Shown piece after piece: positions 34,520-42,413 of a DNA stretch of 64,000 bases. The DNA lies in the NCBI GenBank assembly GCA_051893555.1, contig JBJFHL010000004.1, positions 13,807 through 77,806 of the forward strand, given 5' to 3'. Below the pieces are notes generated by a model. That model made no database searches and was not told the DNA's origin. It saw nothing but the letters and a program-made list of their open reading frames with translations. Made by a program: the position numbers and the translations under genes. How positions within the stretch are numbered: the stretch's first letter is position 1; every line of letters starts with the position of its first letter. This DNA comes from RGIG7179 sp051893555 (lineage in GTDB: Bacteria; Bacillota; Clostridia; Peptostreptococcales; Anaerovoracaceae).

Positions 34520-34623
34520 CACATGACCAGACAGCGACATGGCAGGAGGACGCACGGTGACAGCCCGACAGAAGATCGGCAGCAGGCAGACAGCAGGCGG
34601 CCAGGGCGGCCAGGTAACAAACA

Positions 34624-34655
34624 GAAAGAGGCTGCCCCGAAGGACAGCCTCTTTC
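34624..34655 (-). terminator. Terminator of gdhA (possibly bidirectional)
   Basis: GAAAGAGGCTG (34624-34634) and CAGCCTCTTTC (34645-34655) form a perfect 11-bp stem with a short C/G-rich loop, 33 bp beyond the gdhA stop. The T-rich arms can serve both strands. Confidence 0.75.
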
Positions 34656-34688
34656 ATTATAGTTAAGCCAGATTGGTATATTCAGAGA

Positions 34689-36035
34689 TTATACAATGCC
34701 CTGTGCCATCATAGCCTGTGCAACCTTTTCGAAACCAGCGATGTTTGCGCCGGCTACCAGGTTGTAGCCCAGACCATACTTTTCGGAAGCAGCTGCAGCA
34801 TTGTTGTGAATGTTCACCATGATGGTTTCCAGCTGTTCGTAAACCTGTGCAGGGGAGAATACAGTGTGACCTGCGTTCTGACCCATTTCGATGCAGGAGC
34901 AAGCTACGCCGCCGGCGTTTGCAGCCTTGGAAGGACCTACAACTACGCCGTTCTTCTGCAGGTAAGCGATTGCATCGTTGGTGGTAGGCATGTTGGAACC
35001 TTCGCAGAGGAACTTGCAGCCGTTTGCAACCATCTTTTCAGCATCTTCGATTCTGATTTCGTTCTGGGTAGCGCATGGGATGTACAGGTCAGCCTTCACG
35101 CCCCAAGGCTTTTCGCCTGGATAGAAGGTAGCACCAGGGAACTTTTCTGCATAAGGTGCGCAGATGTTCTTGCCGGAAGCTCTCAGCTCTAACAGGTAAT
35201 CTTCCTTTTCACCGGAAGTTACGCCATCCGGATCGTAGATGTATCCATCCGGACCGGAGATGGTGATGACCTTTGCGCCCAGTTCGTTCAGCTTCTGAAC
35301 GGTACCCCAGGTTACGTTGCCGAAACCGGATACAACAACGGTCTTGCCCTTTAATTCTTCGCCGCAGTGTTTCAGCATTTCTCTTGCGAAGAATACGATA
35401 CCGTAACCGGTTGCTTCGGTTCTGCCTGCCAGGCCGCCGTAAGCCAGACCCTTACCGGTCAGAACGCCTTCATATCTGTTGGTCAGTCTCTTGTACTGTC
35501 CGAATAAGTAGCCGATTTCTCTTGCACCTACGCCCAGGTCGCCTGCCGGAACGTCAGTGTGAGGACCGATGTGTCTGTACAGTTCGGTCATGAAGGACTG
35601 ACAGAATCTCATGATTTCGCCGTCGGACTTGCCGTTCGGATCAAAGTCAGCACCGCCCTTGCCGCCGCCGATAGGCAGTCCGGTCAGGGAGTTCTTGAAG
35701 ATCTGTTCGAAACCTAAGAACTTGATGATGCCAGGGTATACATTCGGAGCGAAACGCAGGCCGCCCTTGTAAGGTCCGATTGCGCTGTTGAATTCGTATC
35801 TGTAACCTCTGTTTACCTGTACTTTGCCGTTGTCGTCAACCCAAGGAACTCTGAAGCTGATGCCTCTTTCCGGTTCGATCAGTCTTTCTACCAGACCAGC
35901 TTCCACGTATTCCGGATGTGCTTCCAGAACAGGTTCGATGGAAGTTAATACTTCTTCTACGGTCTGTAAGAATTCCGGTTCGCCCGGGTTTCTCTTAGCT
36001 GCGATTTCAATGTACTTCTCAACTAATTTTGCCAT
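34689..36035 (-). CDS. gdhA: NADP-type glutamate dehydrogenase
   Basis: Converts 2-oxoglutarate and ammonia to glutamate (or the reverse); 448 residues, hexameric class length. Substrate and catalytic region: GPYKGGLRFAPNV, LPIGGGKGGADFDP (catalytic Lys), DVPAGDLGVGAREIGYL. Nucleotide site VSGFGNVTWGTVQKLNELGA, which has a G-x-G-x-x-T/W variant typical of the GdhA group. GGAGAATGGGAA precedes the ATG. It is monocistronic with a sigma-A promoter. Codon use looks strongly biased, as for a highly expressed gene. Confidence 0.97.
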   Translation of the reverse strand: MAKLVEKYIEIAAKRNPGEPEFLQTVEEVLTSIEPVLEAHPEYVEAGLVERLIEPERGISFRVPWVDDNGKVQVNRGYRYEFNSAIGPYKGGLRFAPNVYPGIIKFLGFEQIFKNSLTGLPIGGGKGGADFDPNGKSDGEIMRFCQSFMTELYRHIGPHTDVPAGDLGVGAREIGYLFGQYKRLTNRYEGVLTGKGLAYGGLAGRTEATGYGIVFFAREMLKHCGEELKGKTVVVSGFGNVTWGTVQKLNELGAKVITISGPDGYIYDPDGVTSGEKEDYLLELRASGKNICAPYAEKFPGATFYPGEKPWGVKADLYIPCATQNEIRIEDAEKMVANGCKFLCEGSNMPTTNDAIAYLQKNGVVVGPSKAANAGGVACSCIEMGQNAGHTVFSPAQVYEQLETIMVNIHNNAAAASEKYGLGYNLVAGANIAGFEKVAQAMMAQGIV

Positions 36036-36106
36036 TTCCCATTCTCCTTTTTTGTTTCACAGTTAATTTGCTTATGGCTAGTCATCTGGCTAGTTTTTCT
36101 ATCATC

Positions 36107-36135
36107 AAGATAACACCTCTTTCGACGGTTGTCAA
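36107..36135 (-). promoter_or_regulatory. gdhA promoter
   Basis: On the minus strand TTGACA (36130-36135) and TATCTT (36107-36112) with a 17-base spacer, about 70 bp before the gdhA start. Confidence 0.75.
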
Positions 36136-36259
36136 CACCGTGTATACAATATTCTTGTGTTTTTTTTAGCGTACATTTCGACCGGCGGCGCTGCCGGGAA
36201 ACGCAAGTGTTTGCAACGGAAAACAGGCCGGAGAGAATGGATTTTGTACAGAAAAAAGC

Positions 36260-36289
36260 TTGCAAAAACACGGGATGCGGGGGTATAAT
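36260..36289 (+). promoter_or_regulatory. Promoter of the mgtE leader and mgtE
   Basis: TTGCAA (36260-36265), 18-base spacer, TATAAT (36284-36289). Transcription would start near 36296, about 30 nt before the leader peptide and 200 nt before mgtE. Confidence 0.75.
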
Positions 36290-36327
36290 AAAATGTAATG
36301 CACAGAATAAAACGAAAGGAGAAAACC

Positions 36328-36426
36328 ATGGATAGTGTACCGGTCGATAAACGAAGCACAACCGACGACCACATACGAAACTGTAAACTGACAACTGAAG
36401 ACTATCCTGTTTTCGCCCGGATGTAG
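36328..36426 (+). CDS. 32-residue leader peptide upstream of mgtE
   Basis: Starts MDSVPVDKRSTTDD and ends EDYPVFARM. The ATG has AAAGGAG eight bases upstream, equal to the best sites in the window, and lies just downstream of a consensus promoter. GGATAGT over codons 1-3 (36330-36336) can pair with ACTATCC over codons 25-27 (36401-36407), so ribosome position would decide whether this stem forms. The stop lies 66 nt before mgtE, and a GAGAATTCTC palindrome is in between. The acidic and proline residues near the start recall leader peptides whose translation senses magnesium (for example enterobacterial mgtL), but there is no sequence similarity; role inferred. Confidence 0.6.
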   Translation: MDSVPVDKRSTTDDHIRNCKLTTEDYPVFARM

Positions 36427-36492
36427 TATCGGAGAATTCTCTGCCCTGCGGTCCGGCGGCGGAAGCAGGACCTGTGAAGGGAGGAGAATCCG

Positions 36493-37896
36493 ATGAACAA
36501 GGATATTTTGCTGCGTCACGACGAAGCGTTTGAAGAATCTCTGGAAAAGATCTTCGAATGGTTCGACGAGAAGATGTATTTTAAGATTAAGGACGAGCTG
36601 CTGAAGTATAACGAAGCGGATATCGCCGAAATGTTTGAGGAATTTCTGGAGGACGAAGATCTGCGGAGCCGGACCGTGGTGGTGTACCGGCTGCTCCCGA
36701 AAGATATTTCTGTTGATGTTTTTGCTTACCTGCCGTCTGACGACCAGCTGAAGATTGTGGAAGGCATCACCGATGCCGAGCTGACCTACATCATTCAGGA
36801 ACTGGACTTCGACGATAAGATCGATATTCTGGAGGAACTGCCTGCCAATCTGGTGGACAAGATTCTGGAAGCGGCGCCGAAAGCGGAGCGGAAGCTGATC
36901 AACACCTTCCTCAACTATCCGGATGACTGCGCCGGCAGCATCATGACGCCGGATTACATCAGCCTGATGAAGGAATGGACCGTCCGTCAGGCGCTGGACT
37001 ATATTAAAGAAGTAGGGATGGATACGGAAACCATCTACACCTGCTATGTGAAGGATGCAGGGAGAAAGCTGCTGGGTATCGTTTCCCTGCGGACCCTGGT
37101 CATCACCGATGACAACGTGAGAATCATGGACATCATGCACACGGACTATGTGTGTGTCAATGTGTACGATGACCAGGAGGAGGTTTCCGAAGACTTTAAG
37201 AAATACGGGTTTCTGGCCATGCCTGTGGTGGACAAGGAGCACCGGCTGGTGGGAATCATCACTGTCGACGATATTCTGGAGGTTATTGAAGACGAGAATA
37301 CCGAGGATATCGAGCGTATGGCCGGTATCATCGACCTGGAGCAGAGCGACCAGGAATATCTGGATAAGAGCGTGTGGAAACATGCGAAGAACCGTCTGCC
37401 GTGGCTTTTGTTCATGATGTGCATGGCCATGGTGACCGGCGCCATCATCAGCAGTTTTGAGGAGATGCTCAGTTCGGTTATCGTACTGGTGTCCTACATG
37501 CCGATGCTCATGGGAACCGGCGGAAACACGGGGGCCCAGGCATCGACGCTGATCATTCGCGGTCTGTCCCTGGGCGAGGTGGATTTGAAGGATGCCGGCA
37601 AGGTGGTGTGGAAGGAAATGCGCATCGCACTGTGCGTCGGGCTTGCTCTCAGCGCCGTGAATTTTCTCAAAATCCTCATCATCGATCAGGAGTCGGTTGC
37701 CATCGCGGCGACGGTGTGCCTGGCCATGATTTTTATCGTTATGTTCGCCAAGATGATCGGCGGCATGGTGCCGCTGCTGGCGGAGAAGGCGGGGGTGGAC
37801 CCTGCGCTGATGGCCAATCCGGTGATCGCGTCTTCCACGGACATGATTTCCGTGCTGGTATATTTCCTCATGGCGAAGCTGATCCTGGGGCTGTAA
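36493..37896 (+). CDS. mgtE: Magnesium transporter MgtE
   Basis: Magnesium-gated Mg channel of the inner membrane, 467 residues. The N-terminal superhelical domain (about 1-135) is followed by two CBS domains (about 140-260; DCAGSIMTPDYISL starts them), a connecting helix and five membrane helices. The pore signature GTGGNTGAQASTL and the conserved acidic segment SSTDMISVLVYF near the C-terminus are present. GGGAGGAG precedes the ATG. Expression is probably governed by the upstream leader peptide. A 14-bp unit containing the stop is repeated up to the start of the next gene. Confidence 0.95.
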   Translation: MNKDILLRHDEAFEESLEKIFEWFDEKMYFKIKDELLKYNEADIAEMFEEFLEDEDLRSRTVVVYRLLPKDISVDVFAYLPSDDQLKIVEGITDAELTYIIQELDFDDKIDILEELPANLVDKILEAAPKAERKLINTFLNYPDDCAGSIMTPDYISLMKEWTVRQALDYIKEVGMDTETIYTCYVKDAGRKLLGIVSLRTLVITDDNVRIMDIMHTDYVCVNVYDDQEEVSEDFKKYGFLAMPVVDKEHRLVGIITVDDILEVIEDENTEDIERMAGIIDLEQSDQEYLDKSVWKHAKNRLPWLLFMMCMAMVTGAIISSFEEMLSSVIVLVSYMPMLMGTGGNTGAQASTLIIRGLSLGEVDLKDAGKVVWKEMRIALCVGLALSAVNFLKILIIDQESVAIAATVCLAMIFIVMFAKMIGGMVPLLAEKAGVDPALMANPVIASSTDMISVLVYFLMAKLILGL

Positions 37897-37926
37897 ATAC
37901 GGGATTGTAAATTTGGGATTGCAAAT

Positions 37927-38841
37927 ATGAAACAATGTATAATTTCGGCCGAACTGGTCCAGAATAGCATCAGAAAGCGAAAAAGGGAAATACATAAGGG
38001 CCACTGCGGACGTATCCTGCTGGTGGCCGGTTCGGAGGGCATGATGGGTGCGGCAGTCCTTTCCTGCAGGAGCGCGCTGCGAAGCGGCGGCGGTCTGGTG
38101 CAGCTGGCCGTTCCGAACGAGCTATTTCCTGTGGCCCAGGCGGCGGTTCCGGAAGCAACCTGCCGGCCGCGGAGCTTTTCTGCCGGAGACCTTGCCCGTT
38201 ACGACGCCGTGGCAGCGGGCCCCGGCCTTGGTACTGACAGGGAAAGCGTCGAAACGGTTCGATATCTTCTGGAATGTTATGAAGGAAATCTGGTGCTGGA
38301 TGCAGATGCACTGAATGTCATCGCAGAATCGGAAAACCATCTGATGGACCTGGTGCGAAACCGAAAGGGGCAGACCATCATCACGCCCCATCCGGGGGAA
38401 GCGGGAAGACTGCTGCAAATGCCGGAAATCACCGGCGTGACAGACAGCGTCCGGCGGATGGATTTTGCAAAGAAGCTGGCGGAGAGAACCGGCGCAGTGG
38501 CTGTACTGAAAGGTGCAGAAACCATTGTAGCCACTCCAGGCGGTGATTCATATACTAATACTACAGGAAACCCGGGAATGGCCACCGGTGGATCCGGTGA
38601 TGTGCTGACAGGCATGATCGCCGGGCTCTGGGGGCAGAAGCAGGCCTGTGAAGATGGGGGACTGCGGCGGCTTGCTGCATGGGAAGCAGCGGTCTGCGGC
38701 GTGTTTCTTCACGGACTGGCGGGGGACCTGGCGGCGGAGGCGCTGGGCGAATACGGCATGATTGCCGGTGACATCGCCGAAAAAATACCTTTTGCCATCA
38801 GGCAGATCCTGGAGAGAAAACCGGAAGGCAGGGAACGATAA
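37927..38841 (+). CDS. nnrD: ADP-dependent NAD(P)H-hydrate dehydratase
   Basis: Repairs hydrated NAD(P)H; 304 residues corresponding to the dehydratase domain alone. Motifs: HKGHCGRILLVAGSEGMMGA, AVAAGPGLG, VLDADALNVI, ITPHPGEAGRLL and NPGMATGGSGDVLTG (nucleotide-binding and catalytic Asp). The N-terminal NnrE epimerase domain found in fused proteins is absent. Its start codon is formed by the third copy of a 14-bp tandem repeat that begins in the mgtE stop, and no clear ribosome site precedes it, so translation may be weak or coupled. Confidence 0.92.
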   Translation: MKQCIISAELVQNSIRKRKREIHKGHCGRILLVAGSEGMMGAAVLSCRSALRSGGGLVQLAVPNELFPVAQAAVPEATCRPRSFSAGDLARYDAVAAGPGLGTDRESVETVRYLLECYEGNLVLDADALNVIAESENHLMDLVRNRKGQTIITPHPGEAGRLLQMPEITGVTDSVRRMDFAKKLAERTGAVAVLKGAETIVATPGGDSYTNTTGNPGMATGGSGDVLTGMIAGLWGQKQACEDGGLRRLAAWEAAVCGVFLHGLAGDLAAEALGEYGMIAGDIAEKIPFAIRQILERKPEGRER

Positions 38842-38868
38842 GTAAGAGATTACAGGGGAGTGTTGGAC

Positions 38869-39231
38869 TTGATAGTAAAAAAGGGAGACCTGTATTTTGC
38901 TGATCTGAGTCCTGTTGTAGGTTCGGAACAAGGGGGAGTAAGACCTGTACTTGTGGTGCAGAATGATGTAGGAAACAAATACAGCCCGACCATTATCGTT
39001 GCGGCTGTCACATCACAAACTTCAAAGGCAAAGCTTCCAACGCATGTGGAACTTGCAGCCACACAGGGGGGACTCAGCAAGAATTCGGTGGTTCTGCTGG
39101 AACAGCTCAGGACCATTGATAAGCAAAGGTTAAAGGAGCGTATCGGTGCGCTCAGCGATTCACAGCTTCCGGATGTGGATGCGGCGCTTGGCGTCAGCCT
39201 GGGGATCGCAAATTTACCGCATAACCGTTAA
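38869..39231 (+). CDS. mazF: MazF/PemK-family endoribonuclease toxin, apparently orphan
   Basis: 120 residues from the TTG at 38869, eight bases after AGGGGAG; GTG 38860 is an alternative but overlaps the ribosome site. Family signatures: GDLYFADLSPVVGSEQGGV, then RPVLVVQND, TIIVAAVTSQ and the C-terminal DVDAALGVSLGI. Such enzymes cut mRNA at short motifs. The usual partner antitoxin (ribbon-helix-helix, directly upstream) is missing: only 27 bp separate this gene from nnrD. It could be neutralised by a distant antitoxin or have become a housekeeping RNase. Confidence 0.93.
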   Translation: MIVKKGDLYFADLSPVVGSEQGGVRPVLVVQNDVGNKYSPTIIVAAVTSQTSKAKLPTHVELAATQGGLSKNSVVLLEQLRTIDKQRLKERIGALSDSQLPDVDAALGVSLGIANLPHNR

Positions 39232-39417
39232 TTACCGGAGGGGAGCCGGGGAAGGCTCCGGTTTCCCTTCGAAAACATATTGCCGCAGCCGGAAAACCAA
39301 CACCCGACGGGGAGAGAAGGTCCGGAATACCGGAAAACAACACATCACCGGGAAGGGTGCGGCAGCAAACCAATACCAAATCAATACCAATCTATGAAAA
39401 AATGACTGGAGGAAAAA

Positions 39418-40236
39418 ATGGAAACGAAACAATACCAGGAGATTGCGGCGCGTGTCAGAGTTGGCATCGTGAAAGCAGTACATAGTGCAGGTTCCGGCCA
39501 TCCGGGCGGATCCTTAAGTGCGGCGGACATCGTGACGGCGCTGTATTTCCGTGAAATGAACATCGACCCGGAAAACCCGAAGATGGAGGGACGGGACAAG
39601 TTCGTTCTGTCAAAAGGCCATGCGGCCCCGGTGCAGTATGCGGCACTGGCGGAAAGAGGCTATTTCCCGAAGGAGGAACTGCTGACGCTCCGGAAGCTGG
39701 GTAGCCATCTGCAGGGACACCCGAACCGGGACAAGGTGCCTGGTATTGAAATGTCCACCGGTTCTCTGGGTCAGGGATTTTCTGTCTGCGTAGGCATGGC
39801 CCTGGCAAACAAGCTGAATCAGGATCCGGGCAGAATCTATACGCTCATCGGTGACGGCGAACTGCAGGAAGGACTGATCTGGGAAGCCGCCATGGCAGCA
39901 GGCCACTACAAGCTGGACAACCTGTGCGCCATCATTGACTGGAACGGTCTGCAGATCGACGGAAACAACGACGATGTTATGACCGTAAAGCCGATTGACG
40001 AAAAACTGAAAGCCTTTGGTTTCAATGTGCTGGTCATCGACGGCCACAATTTCGAAGAAATCTTTGCAGCGTTTGATGCAGCCAGAGCCTGCAAGGGCAA
40101 ACCGACTGCCATCATCGCGAGGACCCATAAAGGCCACGGCGTCTCCTTCATGGAGGATCAGGCCGGCTGGCACGGCAAAGCGCCGAACGAAGAACAGGCC
40201 AGACAGGCTGTAGAGGAACTGGGAGGTGAATGGTAA
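39418..40236 (+). CDS. Transketolase, N-terminal subunit
   Basis: 272 residues covering the thiamine-diphosphate phosphate-binding half: AGSGHPGGSLSAADIVTALY, LSKGHAAPVQYAAL, GSLGQGFSVCVGMA, and the TPP motif GDGELQEGLIWEAAMAAGHY followed by KLDNLCAIID and N. Forms an active enzyme with the next gene product in the pentose phosphate pathway. GGAGG precedes the ATG. The TPP motif here is GDGE rather than a plain GDG, as usual. Confidence 0.94.
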   Translation: METKQYQEIAARVRVGIVKAVHSAGSGHPGGSLSAADIVTALYFREMNIDPENPKMEGRDKFVLSKGHAAPVQYAALAERGYFPKEELLTLRKLGSHLQGHPNRDKVPGIEMSTGSLGQGFSVCVGMALANKLNQDPGRIYTLIGDGELQEGLIWEAAMAAGHYKLDNLCAIIDWNGLQIDGNNDDVMTVKPIDEKLKAFGFNVLVIDGHNFEEIFAAFDAARACKGKPTAIIARTHKGHGVSFMEDQAGWHGKAPNEEQARQAVEELGGEW

Positions 40237-41183
40237 TGGCAGAGAAAATCGCAAAAGGCGACAAAATGGCGACCCGCCAGGCATACGGAAAAGTCCTGGT
40301 GGAACTGGGTGCGGAAAATCCGAATCTGGTGGTAATGGATGCCGACCTTTCCAAGTCCACCATGACGGCCGACTTCGGCAAAGCCTATCCGGACCGTTTC
40401 TTCAATATGGGCATCGCGGAGCAAAATCTGTACGGCACCGCCTGCGGGCTTGCTCTTTCTGGCAAAACTGTCTGTGCGTCCACCTTCGCAATGTTCGCGG
40501 CAGGACGTGCCTTTGAAATTATCCGCAACTCCATCGGTTATACCCACGCCAACGTAAAGGTCTGCGCCACTCACGCCGGCATCACCGTCGGTGAGGACGG
40601 CGCCAGCCATCAGACCTTCGAGGATATCGCCCTCATGCGTACCATTCCGGGCATGACCGTGGTCAACCCATCCGACGGTGTTTCTGCCATGAAGCTGCTG
40701 CGTCAGGTGGTTGCCTTCGACGGTCCGGCTTATGTGCGTCTCGGCCGTGCAGCCGTTCCTGTATGCTATGATGAGGCAGACGAGATCGTGCTGGGAAAAG
40801 GCAATCAGCTCCGGGACGGCAAGGACGTGACCATCATTGCCACCGGCATCATGGTCAACGAAGCCCTCATGGCGGCAGAACAGCTGGCAGCAGAAGGCAT
40901 CGACGCCCGCGTCATCGACATGCACACCATCAAGCCGCTGGATGAGGACATCATCGTAAAAGCCGCATCCGAAACCGGTGCCATCGTCACCGCAGAGGAG
41001 CACTCCGTCATCGGCGGTCTGGGCAGCGCGGTGGCAGAAGTTGTCGTGAAGAAGTGTCCGGTGAAAATGGCCATGGTGGGCCAGCAGGATACCTTCGGCG
41101 AATCCGGCAAGCCTGACGAGCTGAAGAAGAAGTACGGCATGACGGCAGACGACATCGTGAAGGCTGTGAAAGGCCTGCGGTAG
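40236..41183 (+). CDS. Transketolase, C-terminal subunit
   Basis: 315 residues: pyrimidine-binding and C-terminal domains. VVMDADLSKSTMTADFGKAY, FFNMGIAEQNLYGTA (catalytic Glu in IAEQN), CATHAGITVGEDGASHQ and TAEEHSVIGGLGSAVAE are all present. The start ATG at 40236 shares a base with the upstream stop and lies seven bases after GGGAGGTG; ATG 40230 is too close to that site. Splitting into two adjacent genes is a known alternative form in Clostridia and archaea. The 3' end KGLR-stop is followed by two further copies of the same kind of unit. Confidence 0.94.
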   Translation: MAEKIAKGDKMATRQAYGKVLVELGAENPNLVVMDADLSKSTMTADFGKAYPDRFFNMGIAEQNLYGTACGLALSGKTVCASTFAMFAAGRAFEIIRNSIGYTHANVKVCATHAGITVGEDGASHQTFEDIALMRTIPGMTVVNPSDGVSAMKLLRQVVAFDGPAYVRLGRAAVPVCYDEADEIVLGKGNQLRDGKDVTIIATGIMVNEALMAAEQLAAEGIDARVIDMHTIKPLDEDIIVKAASETGAIVTAEEHSVIGGLGSAVAEVVVKKCPVKMAMVGQQDTFGESGKPDELKKKYGMTADDIVKAVKGLR

Positions 41184-41318
41184 AAGGACCTGCAGAAGGC
41201 TCTGCAGTAGAAGTGCCGGCAGTGTCCGCCGAAGACCCAGATATTATACATATAATACGTAGGACAGGAAACAGACTATAATCTGCAAAATCTGATCTCC
41301 AAAACATGATCCATACAG

Positions 41319-41343
41319 GCAGGGCAGCAATGCCCTGCTTTTT
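41319..41343 (+). terminator. Terminator after the transketolase genes
   Basis: GCAGGGCA (41319-41326), loop GCAA, TGCCCTGC (41331-41338), then five T residues: a textbook terminator. Confidence 0.9.
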
Positions 41344-41406
41344 GCATGCATAATCCCGGCCCTGTCCTCATAGTTTATTATGAGATTCTGTGAAGGGAGT
41401 TTGACT

Positions 41407-41970
41407 ATGAGTGACGATAGAGTAAGAGACAGGGATACCGACCGGCGGGACGAACGGGGCGGACGGGATGGTCGGGACAATCGCCGTGATGGTCGGCGAA
41501 AAATCTTTTCGCGGCGTTTTCTCTCGCGGGCAGCTGCCGCGCTTCTGGTTCTCGGTCTGCTGGGGGGCGGTGGATACATGCTGGCAGGCAGCGGCGCTCT
41601 CAGCGGAATTACTGGGGGAAAAACCGTAGAGTTCAAACAGCTGGCCTCTGACCAGGTGCCTCAGTCCATTGAAAAAGATGTGATTCCGGAATACCGTGAA
41701 CTGGAGCGGGCCCTGGGCTGCCTGGTGGACGGAAAAGTGTATGTGGTGGTGACGCGGGGAGAAAAGCCGACGGCGGGATATGATCTTTCCATCGAGAAGA
41801 TGAAGCTGGAAAAAACCGATGACGGACAGAATCTGGTGGTGACCGCTCTGTTCACAGAACCGCCGGAAGGTGAATCTGTGTCGCAGATTATTACCTATCC
41901 GTATAAAGTTGCGGAAACAGAACTGACGGAGCTTCCAGATACCATCGAGTTGCGGACCCGATTTGCGTGA
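41407..41970 (+). CDS. Membrane-anchored PrcB-domain protein
   Basis: 187 residues from the ATG at 41407, preceded by GAAGGGA. The first 40 residues are an Arg/Asp-rich cytoplasmic stretch (DRDTDRRDERGGRDGRDNRR), then a single membrane segment (AAAALLVLGLLGGGGYMLAG), then an extracytoplasmic PrcB-type domain. That domain carries VYVVVTRGEKPTAGYDLSIE and YPYKVAETELTELPD, the protease-complex PrcB fold (PF14343). Function unknown. The low-complexity charged N-terminus is unusual for the family and may have been added. Confidence 0.75.
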   Translation: MSDDRVRDRDTDRRDERGGRDGRDNRRDGRRKIFSRRFLSRAAAALLVLGLLGGGGYMLAGSGALSGITGGKTVEFKQLASDQVPQSIEKDVIPEYRELERALGCLVDGKVYVVVTRGEKPTAGYDLSIEKMKLEKTDDGQNLVVTALFTEPPEGESVSQIITYPYKVAETELTELPDTIELRTRFA

Positions 41971-42006
41971 GAATACAAAAGAACTGTGAGTGAAAACGAA
42001 AGCGTA

Positions 42007-42104
42007 GGAGGTCGGGACAAAACTGCAGCGGGGAGGACAAAAGCACAAAGGGAGAAAACAAAAACGCAAAGGGCGTGGACAAAAACACAAGGGTGAGAAG
42101 GGAC
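42007..42104 (+). repeat. Imperfect tandem repeat of about 20 bp
   Basis: Four to five units starting GGG and containing ACAAAA-N-C-R-C-AAA, at 42031, 42050 and 42071 with poorer units either side. It fills the space between the PrcB-domain gene and the tRNA promoter. No coding frame here has a ribosome site or a recognisable product. Confidence 0.6.
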
Positions 42105-42165
42105 ATGAACATGATTTCCGTGGGTTTCGCAGGATTATGTTTCCTGTCCTTTTCTGTTTTTTCTC

Positions 42166-42194
42166 TTGACATCTGCGCCAAAGAGGAATATTCT
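42166..42194 (+). promoter_or_regulatory. tRNA-Ala promoter
   Basis: TTGACA (42166-42171), 17-base spacer, TATTCT (42189-42194), 20 bp before the mature tRNA. Confidence 0.8.
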
Positions 42195-42213
42195 ATTCTG
42201 GTAAGATATCTGT

Positions 42214-42289
42214 GGGCCCGTGGCTCAGCTGGGAGAGCGCCGCGTTCGCAACGCGGAGGCCGAGGGTTCGAACCCCTTCGGGTCCACCA
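42214..42289 (+). tRNA. tRNA-Ala (anticodon CGC)
   Basis: 76 nt with CCA encoded. Acceptor GGGCCCG pairs with CGGGTCC (one G-U). The anticodon arm CCGCG-TTCGCAA-CGCGG shows anticodon CGC at 42247-42249, reading GCG. The D arm starts GGCTCAGCTGGGAGAGC and the T arm is GAGGG-TTCGAAC-CCCTT. Confidence 0.97.
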
Positions 42290-42294
42290 TTATG

Positions 42295-42325
42295 AAAAAA
42301 ACAGGGATTTGTTCCCTGTTTTTTT
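42295..42325 (+). terminator. Terminator after the tRNA
   Basis: A 13-bp perfect stem, A7 plus CAGGGA against TCCCTG plus T7, directly after the tRNA gene. The 90 bp to the next gene contain CGAAGGGGTTCGAA (about 42343-42356), an inverted copy of part of the tRNA T arm. Confidence 0.88.
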
Positions 42326-42413
42326 CATATATTGAAACCTGGGCGAAGGGGTTCGAAGCCGCAGGGCAGCGCCGGGGGCGGAACAGTCCGGTGGACTGTG
42401 GAGCCGGCGCTGG

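Noticed and set aside
36036..36492. M-box (magnesium) riboswitch before mgtE
   Set aside because: The conserved M-box segments are not visible, and the leader is largely occupied by a short reading frame with its own ribosome site.
41968..42213. Small ORFs between the PrcB-domain gene and the tRNA
   Set aside because: They arise from the tandem repeat and run into the tRNA gene; no start signals support them.
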